A DNA stretch of 64,000 nt, from positions 103,993 to 167,992 of the forward strand of contig JACKNV010000008.1 in assembly GCA_024234735.1 (NCBI GenBank). The letters run 5' to 3'. Of the stretch, positions 19,551 through 28,102 are shown piece by piece. This stretch comes from Pseudomonadales bacterium (lineage in GTDB: Bacteria > Pseudomonadota > Gammaproteobacteria > Pseudomonadales > Halieaceae). The notes beneath the pieces were generated by a model, which had not been told where the DNA came from, did no database searches, and saw only the letters and a list, made by a program, of their open reading frames with translations. The position numbers and the translations under genes are program-made. The first letter of the stretch is position 1. Every line of letters begins with the position of its first letter.

Positions 19551-19571
19551 CCGCTGCAGCTGCCGTCTCCA

Positions 19572-19595
19572 AGCCCGCGCCAGCGGGCTTTTTTA
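19572..19595 (+). terminator. Rho-independent terminator after sulfatase
   Basis: A 7-bp GC-rich stem (AGCCCGC with GCGGGCT, GCCA loop) is followed directly by six T residues, 21 bp past the sulfatase stop. It lies between convergent genes. Confidence 0.85.
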
Positions 19596-19638
19596 TGCGC
19601 GGGACGTGACGGTCCGTGTGCGGGGTATGCCGCCGGAG

Positions 19639-20922
19639 TCAGCTGCCGTCGAGCTTGTCCCGGTAATGGCGGATGCGTTCGCCGATAAAGGGCGCATCCG
19701 GGCGCAATTCGCCGGCCAGGGACATGAGGTAGTAGGCCAGCTCCGGTGAGGCGCGCTCCATCTGCAACGCGGCAAATTTGAAATAGTCCGCGCCCAGCCC
19801 CTCCAGCGCCCTGGCGGGCGGGCACTCCCCCAGTGTTTCCAGCCTGGCGGCGACAAACTGCAACAGCGTGGCCGTGGCGGCGTGGTCGGCCGCCAGCACC
19901 GCGGCCTCCTCCCGCAGCGCCAGGGTGGCGCAGTGGCGCAGCCGGGCGTCGTCCAGTTTGCTGACGGCGGACTCCACGGCAAGCAGGGTGGGCAGTTGCC
20001 AGGGCGCGTCCGCGCCCCCGGTGGCGGGCGGTGGAAACGTCCAGCCCAGTTCCTGTTCCAGCCACTGACCCTCGCGCGCCAGGGCCGTCGCCAGCTCGGG
20101 GTCGGCGCCTGCGTCGATGAAAAATGTCCGCCCGGGAAGCGCCTGCAGCGAGCGCATGTCGTGGTAGTGGCGCTTCACCCCGTGTAACCGCTCTCCGCCC
20201 GCTGGATAGGCCAGGTTGATCGCCTTTATCAGGTAGTAGGCCTCGGCGGAGATGCGCGAGTTGGCGTAGCTGAAACTCAGCGGCTCGATCGCCTCCGGGG
20301 GCAGGCCGCAGAGTTCGAAGAAGTGGCCGAGCAGACCGCCGGGGTGATGTATCGCCTGGTGAAAATTGTGCGCCTCGAGCCGATCGTGAAATGTCCCTCG
20401 TATGCGCTCGAAGCGATTCCTCACGACGTCGGTCAGGTCCTGCGGTTTGCCGGCAAAACCCGCCAACGCCCGCTGTTGCAGGATGCTCGCCAGGGAACTC
20501 TCCGGGCTCCGAACGTAGACAATTACCCGCAACTCATCGCAACTGTCCTCCAGGCGGTTGCGCAGCTGCCGCATGTCCGCGCTGTTGAAGTCGGCGACCA
20601 TCTCGGCCGAGAGCAGCAGGGTTTGGCCGCGCGGCTGTGTCAGGATCTCTTCCAACTGGGCGGCGAAGGTGGCGATTGCCTCTTGTGGGTTGTCTTCCAC
20701 CCCCTGGCGGCGGGCCATCCCGTAAGCCTGGGGCCGGGAACTGAACACCCCCGCCAGGGGATCGGAGTGGTTGACGATTTTGCGCTCGCGAAAGTGAAAG
20801 ACCGGATAGACGATGCCGTGCTGTAGCAGCAACTCGCTGTGGCGCGCACTGTTTTCCTGCACGCTGGTGGTGCCGGTTTTGTGCAGGCCGGCATGCAGGA
20901 TGATACGGTGGTAGCGCGTCAT
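19639..20922 (-). CDS. Sulfotransferase-like protein
   Basis: A 427-residue protein opening with IILHAGLHKTGTTSVQ. The HKTGTTS loop at residues 14-20 is the 5'-phosphosulfate (PAPS) binding motif of sulfotransferases. VIVYVRSPESSLASI about 110 residues later fits the 3'-phosphate binding motif. The region after about 250 has no motif I recognise. The ATG at 20922 overlaps the stop of the upstream membrane protein by 4 bases, indicating coupling. It probably sulfates a carbohydrate or small acceptor; the acceptor cannot be read from sequence. Confidence 0.75.
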   Translation of the reverse strand: MTRYHRIILHAGLHKTGTTSVQENSARHSELLLQHGIVYPVFHFRERKIVNHSDPLAGVFSSRPQAYGMARRQGVEDNPQEAIATFAAQLEEILTQPRGQTLLLSAEMVADFNSADMRQLRNRLEDSCDELRVIVYVRSPESSLASILQQRALAGFAGKPQDLTDVVRNRFERIRGTFHDRLEAHNFHQAIHHPGGLLGHFFELCGLPPEAIEPLSFSYANSRISAEAYYLIKAINLAYPAGGERLHGVKRHYHDMRSLQALPGRTFFIDAGADPELATALAREGQWLEQELGWTFPPPATGGADAPWQLPTLLAVESAVSKLDDARLRHCATLALREEAAVLAADHAATATLLQFVAARLETLGECPPARALEGLGADYFKFAALQMERASPELAYYLMSLAGELRPDAPFIGERIRHYRDKLDGS

Positions 20923-22061
20923 GGAAACCTCGTCCAGCTGCTGCGCAGCAGGCGCAACAGCAGATAAAAAAACAACAGGGGAATGGCCACTGACTTGAGC
21001 AGCAGGGAGACCAGCAGATCGATGGTATTCTCGGCGAAGGCGTTGACGCTGCCCTCCAGCTCGGTGATCTTGTCGCGCAGCTGCTGCGGCGACACCGCGC
21101 TGCGCACGCTGTCCAACAGGCCGCAGCGTTCGCCGCGGGCGCGCTTGTGCAGGCATTCCAGGGCCTCTTCCTGGTCCTCCACCGCCGATGCGATCTGGGC
21201 GGATTTGTCGCGCAGGACGTCCGCGGTCTGCTCCAGCTGTGCTTCCGTTGTGGCGGCGCGCAGCACCGCCGGGGAGCAGGTGTGGCGCGACAGGGTGAGC
21301 CGGGTACAGCTCAGCTGGTCGGCGCTGATCAGCTGATCGAGCTCGGCCTCGGCAGCGGCCAGCTCGCGCCCGACCTCCTGCAGGGATTGCTCATTGCGCA
21401 GCCGCTGGCTCGCCAGGCGATTGAGCTGCGCCTCGGCCTGTTCGATCTGAACGTCCGGGGCGGCCCCGGCGCCGGCCAGTGCGCTGGCCTCGCGCAACTC
21501 GCCCTGGAACGATTCCATGGCCGCATGCCGCTGCAAGTCCTGCTCCAGCAGGAAGGTGCGGTCGACCCAGTTGTTGGCCAGCACCACCAGGCCCAGCGAA
21601 AAGCGCAGGAAAGCGATCACCAGGAAGGCTCTCAGCAGGGGGCGGTAGAGACGGATATCGCGGCGCAGCAGGGTATAGGCGACCGCGGCCGCCAGCGCTG
21701 TGAGCAGGGCGTTGAACAGGTTGTGGGACACCAGCCCCAGCAGGATTTTCTGCAGCGCCAGGGAGCCCAGGGCCACCAGGATGAAATCCGAGAAGCGCTC
21801 TATCAGGTCGTTGATGGGGTCCAGCGCCTCGCCCACCGCAACGGTGACGAATACCACGTCCAGCTCGGTGCCCTGCAGCACCGAGACCAGCGCGTTGATG
21901 CCGCGGGCGGTGGCGTAGATGAGGCCCGCCCCGGCGAAAGCCCGGTTGACGTAGTCCTCGGAATAATCCTCCAGCAGCCCGGACCAGGCCACCGCTGTCG
22001 CGAGAACCAGGCCTATCACCAGTGCCGCGGCTCGCCGCTGTGCTGGGAGCGTGTACGCCAT
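20919..22061 (-). CDS. Coiled-coil membrane protein of unknown function
   Basis: From ATG 22061 this is 380 residues. A first hydrophobic segment lies at about 10-28, three to four more up to about 165, then a long Gln/Glu/Ala-rich coiled coil (about 175-245). A cysteine-containing region (SCTRL, HTCSP, LECLHK, RCGLL) follows, then a final membrane helix near 355-375. GAGGAGG lies about a dozen bases before the start; an ATG at 22142 would add 27 residues without a binding site. It is coupled to the downstream sulfotransferase. The layout resembles envelope-spanning scaffold or channel proteins, but I recognise no family. Confidence 0.6.
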   Translation of the reverse strand: MAYTLPAQRRAAALVIGLVLATAVAWSGLLEDYSEDYVNRAFAGAGLIYATARGINALVSVLQGTELDVVFVTVAVGEALDPINDLIERFSDFILVALGSLALQKILLGLVSHNLFNALLTALAAAVAYTLLRRDIRLYRPLLRAFLVIAFLRFSLGLVVLANNWVDRTFLLEQDLQRHAAMESFQGELREASALAGAGAAPDVQIEQAEAQLNRLASQRLRNEQSLQEVGRELAAAEAELDQLISADQLSCTRLTLSRHTCSPAVLRAATTEAQLEQTADVLRDKSAQIASAVEDQEEALECLHKRARGERCGLLDSVRSAVSPQQLRDKITELEGSVNAFAENTIDLLVSLLLKSVAIPLLFFYLLLRLLRSSWTRFP

Positions 22062-22206
22062 GCTTGTCGCGAAAACCTCCTCGGTGGCAGGGGCAGGTGT
22101 CTTGGCCGCCGGTTGGTGGCCGCGGTGTATGGTAGCAGACATTCAACCCGGAAAACCCATCCCCCGGGCCACGCCGAGCTGCTATGATCCGCGGCTTCGC
22201 AACTGT

Positions 22207-23562
22207 ATGGAAAACACCATGCGGCAGACCGGCTTGTTGCTGTCGATAATCCTGCTCGGCGCGCTCGCGGCCTGTGGTGAACGCGCCGGCCCGGCGGCCG
22301 TCGGGCGCGACTCGCGACCCAACTTCATTGTGATAGTGCTGGATGACTGGGGCTGGCGGGACTATGGCTGGGTAACTCCCGGCATCAGTACACCGAATCT
22401 GGATGCCATCGCCCGCGACGGCTTCCGCTTTGACAATGCCTTCCTGACTACCAGCAGTTGCTCGCCCAGCCGGGCCAGCATCCTCATGGGCCGCTACCCC
22501 ACCTCGACCGGGGCGCCGCATCTGGGCGACGAAGTGCCCCCCGGTTTCAGCAGTATCCCCCAGGAACTGGGGAGTAGCGGCTACTACACGGAGTCGTTCG
22601 GTAAATGGCACCTGGGCGATGCGTTCAAGACGCGTTTTCAACGGGTCCGGGCGGACCGGAAAGGGGCCGGCGAGGCGCACTGGTCGCAGTTGGCACGGGA
22701 ACTGCCCCTGGACCGGCCGTTCTTCCTGTGGCTGGCCAGCTTCGACCCGCATGTGCCCCACGCGGCCGAGGACCGTTTCAGGGTGCACGACCCCACGCAG
22801 ATCGCGCTGCCCGAATACCTGGTCGACACGCCTTCGGGCCGGCAGGCTTACGCCGCCTATCTGGACGAGTTGCACCGGGTGGATTACTACCTCGGCGAGT
22901 TCCTGCGCACGCTGGGCGAGCGCGGTTTGCTGGAGAATACCTGGGTATTTGTCCTGTCCGACAACGGCGCGCCCACGCCGTTCGCCAAGGCCACCCTGTA
23001 CGACAGCGGAATCAGGACCCCGCTGCTGGTGCTCGCCCCACAGCTTCGGGGGGACTATTCGGGACTGGTCAGCAGTGTCGACCTGGCGCCCACCATTCTC
23101 GAACTGGCCGGCCTTGCGGCGCCGGGTGTCCTCCAGGGGCACTCCTTCGCCGAGGCCTTCCGCAATCCGGCTTACCGGCACCGCGAATACGTGTTTGCCG
23201 AGCTGAACAATCACGGCAGTGCGCGCAGCCACACCGCGGTGCGCTCGAGCGACTACCTGCTGATCCGCAACCACTTCCAGGACAAGGTATGCGTAAAGGA
23301 AATGGGTCCACTCTGGCGAGATCTGGTGCGCGCCAACAAGGCGCGCACGGCGGCGCCCCTGCAGAAACTGTGCTATCGACCACCGCCGCCGGTGCAGTTC
23401 TTTCGGGTCGGGGAGTCAGGATACGAGGCGCGCAACCTTGCCGGCCGCCCGGGCGTCGCCGCTGAGCAGCAGCGCCTCGAGCATGCGCTAGACGGCTGGC
23501 AGCAGCTGTATCGGGCGGATACCTGCCCGGATATCGTCTGCGCCCGGGGGCTGCTGCCCTAG
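22207..23562 (+). CDS. Sulfatase lipoprotein
   Basis: Second sulfatase, 451 residues. A lipobox L-A-A-C23 (C19 if ATG 22219 is used) ends the signal peptide, so it is probably an envelope-anchored lipoprotein. NFIVIVLDDWGW supplies metal ligands, C85-S-P-S-R89 is the canonical formylglycine motif, and FGKWHLGD and LSDNGAPTP follow. It is divergent from the membrane-protein operon and leads into a sulfotransferase and a thioredoxin. It is shorter than typical arylsulfatases (about 500), with a reduced C-terminal subdomain. Confidence 0.88.
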   Translation: MENTMRQTGLLLSIILLGALAACGERAGPAAVGRDSRPNFIVIVLDDWGWRDYGWVTPGISTPNLDAIARDGFRFDNAFLTTSSCSPSRASILMGRYPTSTGAPHLGDEVPPGFSSIPQELGSSGYYTESFGKWHLGDAFKTRFQRVRADRKGAGEAHWSQLARELPLDRPFFLWLASFDPHVPHAAEDRFRVHDPTQIALPEYLVDTPSGRQAYAAYLDELHRVDYYLGEFLRTLGERGLLENTWVFVLSDNGAPTPFAKATLYDSGIRTPLLVLAPQLRGDYSGLVSSVDLAPTILELAGLAAPGVLQGHSFAEAFRNPAYRHREYVFAELNNHGSARSHTAVRSSDYLLIRNHFQDKVCVKEMGPLWRDLVRANKARTAAPLQKLCYRPPPPVQFFRVGESGYEARNLAGRPGVAAEQQRLEHALDGWQQLYRADTCPDIVCARGLLP

Positions 23563-23659
23563 CGCCTTTTGCGGGGCGTTTTCCGTGCAGACGGGTCTGG
23601 TGCACGCGGCTGCGGGAGGTTATGCTGCCGGCCCGGCAACCGAATTTCGCCTCTCCGCC

Positions 23660-24502
23660 ATGCTCGATTCCACCCAGCTTGGTCGCCTGGTCAGACGGCG
23701 CACCCCCTACCAGCACCCCGATGTGCCCTTCGTGGTGTTGTGGGCGCAGAAAGCGGGCTGCACTTCGGTGTTCAAGTGGTTCCTGTGGCACGCCGGGCTG
23801 CTCGATACAGCGGCGCAGTACCGGGCCGATGAAGAGGGCCTGTCGATACACAACTACGAGACCGAGGTATTCAAGAAGACCCCCGGCTACCTGGACCGGC
23901 TGGTCACTCGCATCGAGGCCGGGGTAGCGGTGGTCAATTTCCTGCGCTGTCCCTATAGCCGCGCTTTCAGTAGCTACATGCACTTGCACAACCGCTTTTA
24001 CATCCGCTTCGAGCGCGATGGCATCCGCAACCCGGGGCTGGAGTTGCGCTATGAGATCCTGGAGGCCGTATACGGTTACCGGCCGCCGGTGGAGTACCCG
24101 TTTTCCTTCATGGACTACCTGCAGTGGCTGGACGGGCACGAAATCGCCGACATCGAGCCCCACCACGCCACACAGTACACGCCCCTGTATGCGCTGCCCG
24201 GGGTCACCCACTACCGCCTGGAGGACTTCGACGCGGCTGTTCGGGCCATAGAGCGGCAATACGCGCTGCCCGACTCCAGCGGGCAGCGCACCCGGTTTTC
24301 CTCGGCTCATCACCTTGCGAAGTCTCCGCTGCAGGGCGCCGCCCTGGCGAAATTCCTCGAGCGCGGCGTGTCCCTGAGCCGCTCGCCCAAATACCTCATC
24401 CCGGAGGTCGGGCGCGAGGCGCTGGCGGGTACCGCCTACGGGGACCTGATCGAGCGCATATTCCACCGGGATATCGCCCTGTACCAGAGCGTGTGTCCGT
24501 GA
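23660..24502 (+). CDS. Sulfotransferase family protein (Sulfotransfer_2-like)
   Basis: From ATG 23660 it has 280 residues. FVVLWAQKAGCTSVFKWFL fits the PAPS 5'-phosphosulfate loop (KAGCTS in place of KTGTT) and NFLRCPYSRAFSSYMH the 3'-phosphate motif, as in the carbohydrate sulfotransferase group. In-frame GTG codons at 23585 and 23600 are alternative starts; none has an ideal binding site. The stop overlaps the next gene's GTG by 4 bases. It is cotranscribed with a sulfatase, so installation and removal of sulfate esters are encoded side by side. Confidence 0.72.
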   Translation: MLDSTQLGRLVRRRTPYQHPDVPFVVLWAQKAGCTSVFKWFLWHAGLLDTAAQYRADEEGLSIHNYETEVFKKTPGYLDRLVTRIEAGVAVVNFLRCPYSRAFSSYMHLHNRFYIRFERDGIRNPGLELRYEILEAVYGYRPPVEYPFSFMDYLQWLDGHEIADIEPHHATQYTPLYALPGVTHYRLEDFDAAVRAIERQYALPDSSGQRTRFSSAHHLAKSPLQGAALAKFLERGVSLSRSPKYLIPEVGREALAGTAYGDLIERIFHRDIALYQSVCP

Positions 24503-25056
24503 AGGCCCGCCTGTCACTGAAATGGCTGCTCGGCACCGCCCTGCTCGGCCTGCTCGCCGCGGCGGCGGGCTACAAGATCTACCAGGGGATACGCGCCCAC
24601 CTGCACACCGGCGCCGTCTACCAACAGTACGGTGTGGACCCCGGCAATCTGCCCTATCCGGAGCATGCCGACCCCCGGGCGGACCTGGCGGTGGCGCAGC
24701 GCCGGGCCGCCGCGCAGGACAAGCTGGTGATGGTCATCTTCGGAGCCAACTGGTGCCCCGATTGTCTGGCCCTGAACGCCGCCCTGCAAAGCGATGTGGT
24801 AAGTGCCTACGCGCAGCGGAATTTCGAGGTCGTCAAGGTCGATGTCGGCCAGTTTGACAGGAATCAGGACTTTGCCGAGCAGCTCGGCGTCACCAGCCGG
24901 CGGGGTATACCCGTGGCCGTTTTCCTCGACCGCGATGGCCAACTGATCGGCGTCACCAATGACGGCGAGCTGGAACCGGCCAGGGCCTACACCTCCCGGC
25001 AGATCCTGGCGTTCATACAGGAAGTCGCCGCCAACAGACAGATTGTGCGACCCTAG
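24499..25056 (+). CDS. Membrane-anchored thioredoxin-fold protein
   Basis: The 185-residue product has one N-terminal hydrophobic anchor (about 9-24) and a thioredoxin domain with W85-C-P-D-C89, an unusual CPDC active site. The cis-proline lies in RRGIPVAVFLD. The GTG start overlaps the preceding sulfotransferase stop. The domain should face the periplasm. A role in disulfide maintenance of the neighbouring secreted enzymes, or in keeping the sulfatase cysteine reduced before maturation, is inference from position. Confidence 0.8.
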   Translation: MKARLSLKWLLGTALLGLLAAAAGYKIYQGIRAHLHTGAVYQQYGVDPGNLPYPEHADPRADLAVAQRRAAAQDKLVMVIFGANWCPDCLALNAALQSDVVSAYAQRNFEVVKVDVGQFDRNQDFAEQLGVTSRRGIPVAVFLDRDGQLIGVTNDGELEPARAYTSRQILAFIQEVAANRQIVRP

Positions 25057-25191
25057 TCTCGGCCCTGCCGGCCAACCCCGGGGGGATCTCCACTGCGGTG
25101 GCTCCGGGTTATCGAAGTTTCGCTTGCCACGGGAAATGGGTAAGCTGCACCGGGTTTGTATCGATTCACCAGTCCAAGAGGAAATAATGCA

Positions 25192-25584
25192 ATGCTGAAT
25201 CACGTCATGATCGGTTCCAGTGATATTGAAAAGACCAGGCGGTTCTATAACGCCGTACTCGGGGTTCTGGGGGCCGGCGAACCCATGGTCCATGTCAACG
25301 ATACCGGGCAGACGCGCCTGTTCTACATCCACGGGGGCTCAACCTTCAGTATCAGCGAGCCCATCAACGGCGAGCCCGTGACGGTTGCCAACGGCTCCAC
25401 CATCGGTTTTCGGTGCAACTCGCCGGAACAGATCAAGGAGCTCCACGACGTCGCCGTCGCCAACGGTGGCACCAGCGTGGAAGACCCGCCGGGCCCGCGG
25501 GAAAGCAACATGGGTGTTATGCACCTGTGCTACTTCCTGGACCCGGACGGCCACAAGATCTGCGGCATTCACCGGCCGGGTTGA
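25192..25584 (+). CDS. VOC (glyoxalase/bleomycin-resistance fold) family protein
   Basis: A 130-residue single-module vicinal-oxygen-chelate protein. The opening LNHVMIGSSDIEKTRRFYNAVLG and the closing CYFLDPDGHKICGIHRP are typical of this fold, with metal-ligand candidates in the first His and a late Glu or Tyr. ATG 25192 follows AAGAGGAAATA. The reaction cannot be assigned. It stands alone, about 135 bp after the thioredoxin gene. Confidence 0.85.
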   Translation: MLNHVMIGSSDIEKTRRFYNAVLGVLGAGEPMVHVNDTGQTRLFYIHGGSTFSISEPINGEPVTVANGSTIGFRCNSPEQIKELHDVAVANGGTSVEDPPGPRESNMGVMHLCYFLDPDGHKICGIHRPG

Positions 25585-25776
25585 TTCCTGCGGGCAGGCG
25601 CTGTCCAGGAGCCCGGTTCGCCCATCCCGGCAGCCGTATTCAGGTAGCCGCGCCTTGCCCCATGATGGCCTTGATGGCAGGCCGCGGCTTTCATCGATAT
25701 TGCCGGGAAAGCGGACATTTCTCTGAGCGGCACAGGATATTCCCGCTGTAAGCCCGCGCGGGTATACCATTCAAAA

Positions 25777-26877
25777 ATGAGAGGCGCGATGCGCATTGTG
25801 AATCTCTGGTCGGGACTGGCCGTCCTGACGCTTTGTTGCACTGTTTCCGCGGTTGCGGAGGACGAATACGTCGCGGCGAAACTGCTGGAGAAGACGCCGC
25901 TGGAATATCCGGGTAGCGCCAAGGCAAGGCGGCTGGAGGGTTGGGCTTACTACTCCTATGTAGTGGGCATCGATGGCAAGGTGGATAAGGTGACCATCCA
26001 CGACTCCAGCGGTATTGACGTGCTGGATCAGGAACTGGTCCGGAGCCTTAGATCGCGGGTGTATGAGCCTGCCACCCTCAATGGGCTTCCGGTTGAGGAA
26101 TATCACGGTGTCCTTCCCTTTACCTTCAAGCTGATAGGCGCGCCCCGTGGTGCGCAACGCGGTTTTACCCGGAAATACAAGCAGGCGTTGACGGATATAG
26201 CCGAGGGTGATCTTGATGAGGCCCGCATCAAGATCTCGGACCTGGAGGCGGTGAAGCAACGCGGACTGTACGAAGAACTCTATTTGCAGGTCCTGCTTGC
26301 CGAGTTCAACAAGGCGACAGGTGATACAGACCGGGAAAGGGTTCACCTTTCCAGGGTTATGGATTTTTACGATGATGGTGCGGACAAGGGGGAACAGCTG
26401 GTTCCGCCCGAATTCTTTCTTAAGTACCTCGCCCGATCCTATCAACTGGAAGTGCAGCGCATGATGCTGGGCGAGGCGTTTGGCTCTGCCGACTGGATGA
26501 AGAACATCGATCCCGACAGCGAGCTGACCCGGAAGGTGACGGCACATGCGGAATCACTGGCGGCACAAATCGAAGGGCGAGAGTTCTGGATGAAAGGCGA
26601 GCTGCTCCAGCCGGTTTACGGTGGTGACGTGGGCATGTGGCAGGCGAGGCTGATTCGTAAAGAAATCGAACTGAAATCCGTGGTCGGCAGGCTGGACAAA
26701 ATCCTGCTGGTATGTGAACGGGGCAGGCGCAGACTGCCCAACGATGCTGCAGAAATAGGCTGGATCATTCCAGACAGCTGGGGCACCTGCGACCTGGGGA
26801 TCTGGGGTGAAATCGGTGCCAGCCTGGTGGTGGCTGAGTTGCCTGCTGGTTCGCTGGCGCCGGGCCTGGCACAATGA
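25777..26877 (+). CDS. TonB C-terminal-domain periplasmic protein
   Basis: A 366-residue protein with a signal peptide ending near SAVAED. A TonB C-terminal-like domain (about 32-125) is marked by LEYPGSAKARRLEGWAYYSY, IDGKVDKVTIHDSSG and YEPATLNG. No proline-rich linker or membrane anchor of true TonB is present. The C-terminal 220 residues look helical and TPR-like. It therefore resembles orphan energy-transducer-domain proteins of unknown partner. The start may be ATG 25777 or 25789. Confidence 0.7.
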   Translation: MRGAMRIVNLWSGLAVLTLCCTVSAVAEDEYVAAKLLEKTPLEYPGSAKARRLEGWAYYSYVVGIDGKVDKVTIHDSSGIDVLDQELVRSLRSRVYEPATLNGLPVEEYHGVLPFTFKLIGAPRGAQRGFTRKYKQALTDIAEGDLDEARIKISDLEAVKQRGLYEELYLQVLLAEFNKATGDTDRERVHLSRVMDFYDDGADKGEQLVPPEFFLKYLARSYQLEVQRMMLGEAFGSADWMKNIDPDSELTRKVTAHAESLAAQIEGREFWMKGELLQPVYGGDVGMWQARLIRKEIELKSVVGRLDKILLVCERGRRRLPNDAAEIGWIIPDSWGTCDLGIWGEIGASLVVAELPAGSLAPGLAQ

Positions 26878-26890
26878 ACAAGCGCGTTTC

Positions 26891-27970
26891 GTGCACGATA
26901 ACAATATAAACACGCTGCGCTTCATCGGCGCATTCCTGGTCCTGTTCGGCCACGCCTTTGTCCTCTGTTACGGACCTGGCGGCGGCGAGGATCCGATCTC
27001 CGACTGGCTGATGCGCTATACCGGGTATCGGGCAAAGCTGCCCGGCCTTGGGGTGGCCATGTTCTTTGTGTTATCGGGGTACCTGGTAACAAGGAGCTAC
27101 GTCAGCCGCCACAACCTGTTGGTCTATCTCGAGGCAAGGGTGCTGCGTATATACCCGGCACTCTGGGTAACACTGCTGTTTACCGTGTGCATTCTTGGCC
27201 CGCTGGCCAGCTCGCTGAGCGTGGGAGACTATTTTGCGCATCCGGCCACCTGGCACTATCTGGAATATAACGCCAAACTGTTTCCCGATGTCATCTACCG
27301 GTTGCCGGGTTCGTTCCCGGACAATCCTCGCCCTGGCGGGGTGAACGGGTCGCTGTGGTCCCTGCCGGTTGAAGTGCGGATGTATCTGATCGTTGCGGCA
27401 CTGGGTGTCTTCGGTGTGTTGCGCCGGCGCTGGGCATTCAATCTCGTCGCGGTTGGCATAGTCGTTTTCTATGTCGTGGCGCCAGAGCATTTTTTCCTGT
27501 TACCGGAGCTGCGCCGCGAGCGGGTAGGCGTTTATTTCCTGCTCGGAGCCCTGTGCTATATCAACAGGGATGTGCTGGTCCTCCATTGGGCGGGTGTGCT
27601 TCTGCTGGGCACAGTGGCGGCTATCAGTTTCAGTTACGGCAAGACATTCTACAACCTGCTCTTTGCGATCTGGTTTTGCTACCTGACGCTCTACATTGCC
27701 TTTCACCAGCGCATCCGGCTTCCGGACCTGGGGTCGCGGGGGGATTTTTCCTACGGCCTCTATCTCTACGCCTTTCCGATGACTCAACTGGGGATCATGC
27801 TGCTGGGTCCGGAGCATCCCTGGCTAATCGTCGTTACCACCTTTATCAGCTCGATGCTGCTGGCGGTGTTGTCCTGGCGTTATATCGAACAGCCCTGCCT
27901 GCGCTTGAAGGGCAAACTCCCGGCAGGGCTGAAAAACCTGTTCGACAGTCGCAGACGGACGGCGCGCTAG
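26891..27970 (+). CDS. Acyltransferase-3 family membrane protein
   Basis: A 359-residue integral membrane O-acyltransferase with about ten hydrophobic segments. The diagnostic opening NNINTLRFIGAFLVLFGHAF includes the catalytic His, then GVAMFFVLSGYLVTRSY, and near the end YIEQPCLRLKGK. GTG 26891, 13 bp after the TonB-C gene, was chosen because translation from further upstream gives non-family sequence. Family members acetylate or succinylate surface polysaccharides, O-antigen or glucans. Confidence 0.85.
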   Translation: MHDNNINTLRFIGAFLVLFGHAFVLCYGPGGGEDPISDWLMRYTGYRAKLPGLGVAMFFVLSGYLVTRSYVSRHNLLVYLEARVLRIYPALWVTLLFTVCILGPLASSLSVGDYFAHPATWHYLEYNAKLFPDVIYRLPGSFPDNPRPGGVNGSLWSLPVEVRMYLIVAALGVFGVLRRRWAFNLVAVGIVVFYVVAPEHFFLLPELRRERVGVYFLLGALCYINRDVLVLHWAGVLLLGTVAAISFSYGKTFYNLLFAIWFCYLTLYIAFHQRIRLPDLGSRGDFSYGLYLYAFPMTQLGIMLLGPEHPWLIVVTTFISSMLLAVLSWRYIEQPCLRLKGKLPAGLKNLFDSRRRTAR

Positions 27971-28102
27971 CGCTGCGAAGGTATGCGCGAGCCATGCGCC
28001 GTCGGAATCCGGTAGGGGACGTGCCGGGGTGCAGGCCGGCTTTCTGTCTACAGCCTGTGGTGCCAGCCAGCGGCCGACGAGTGGGCCGCGGAGCGCATAT
28101 TG

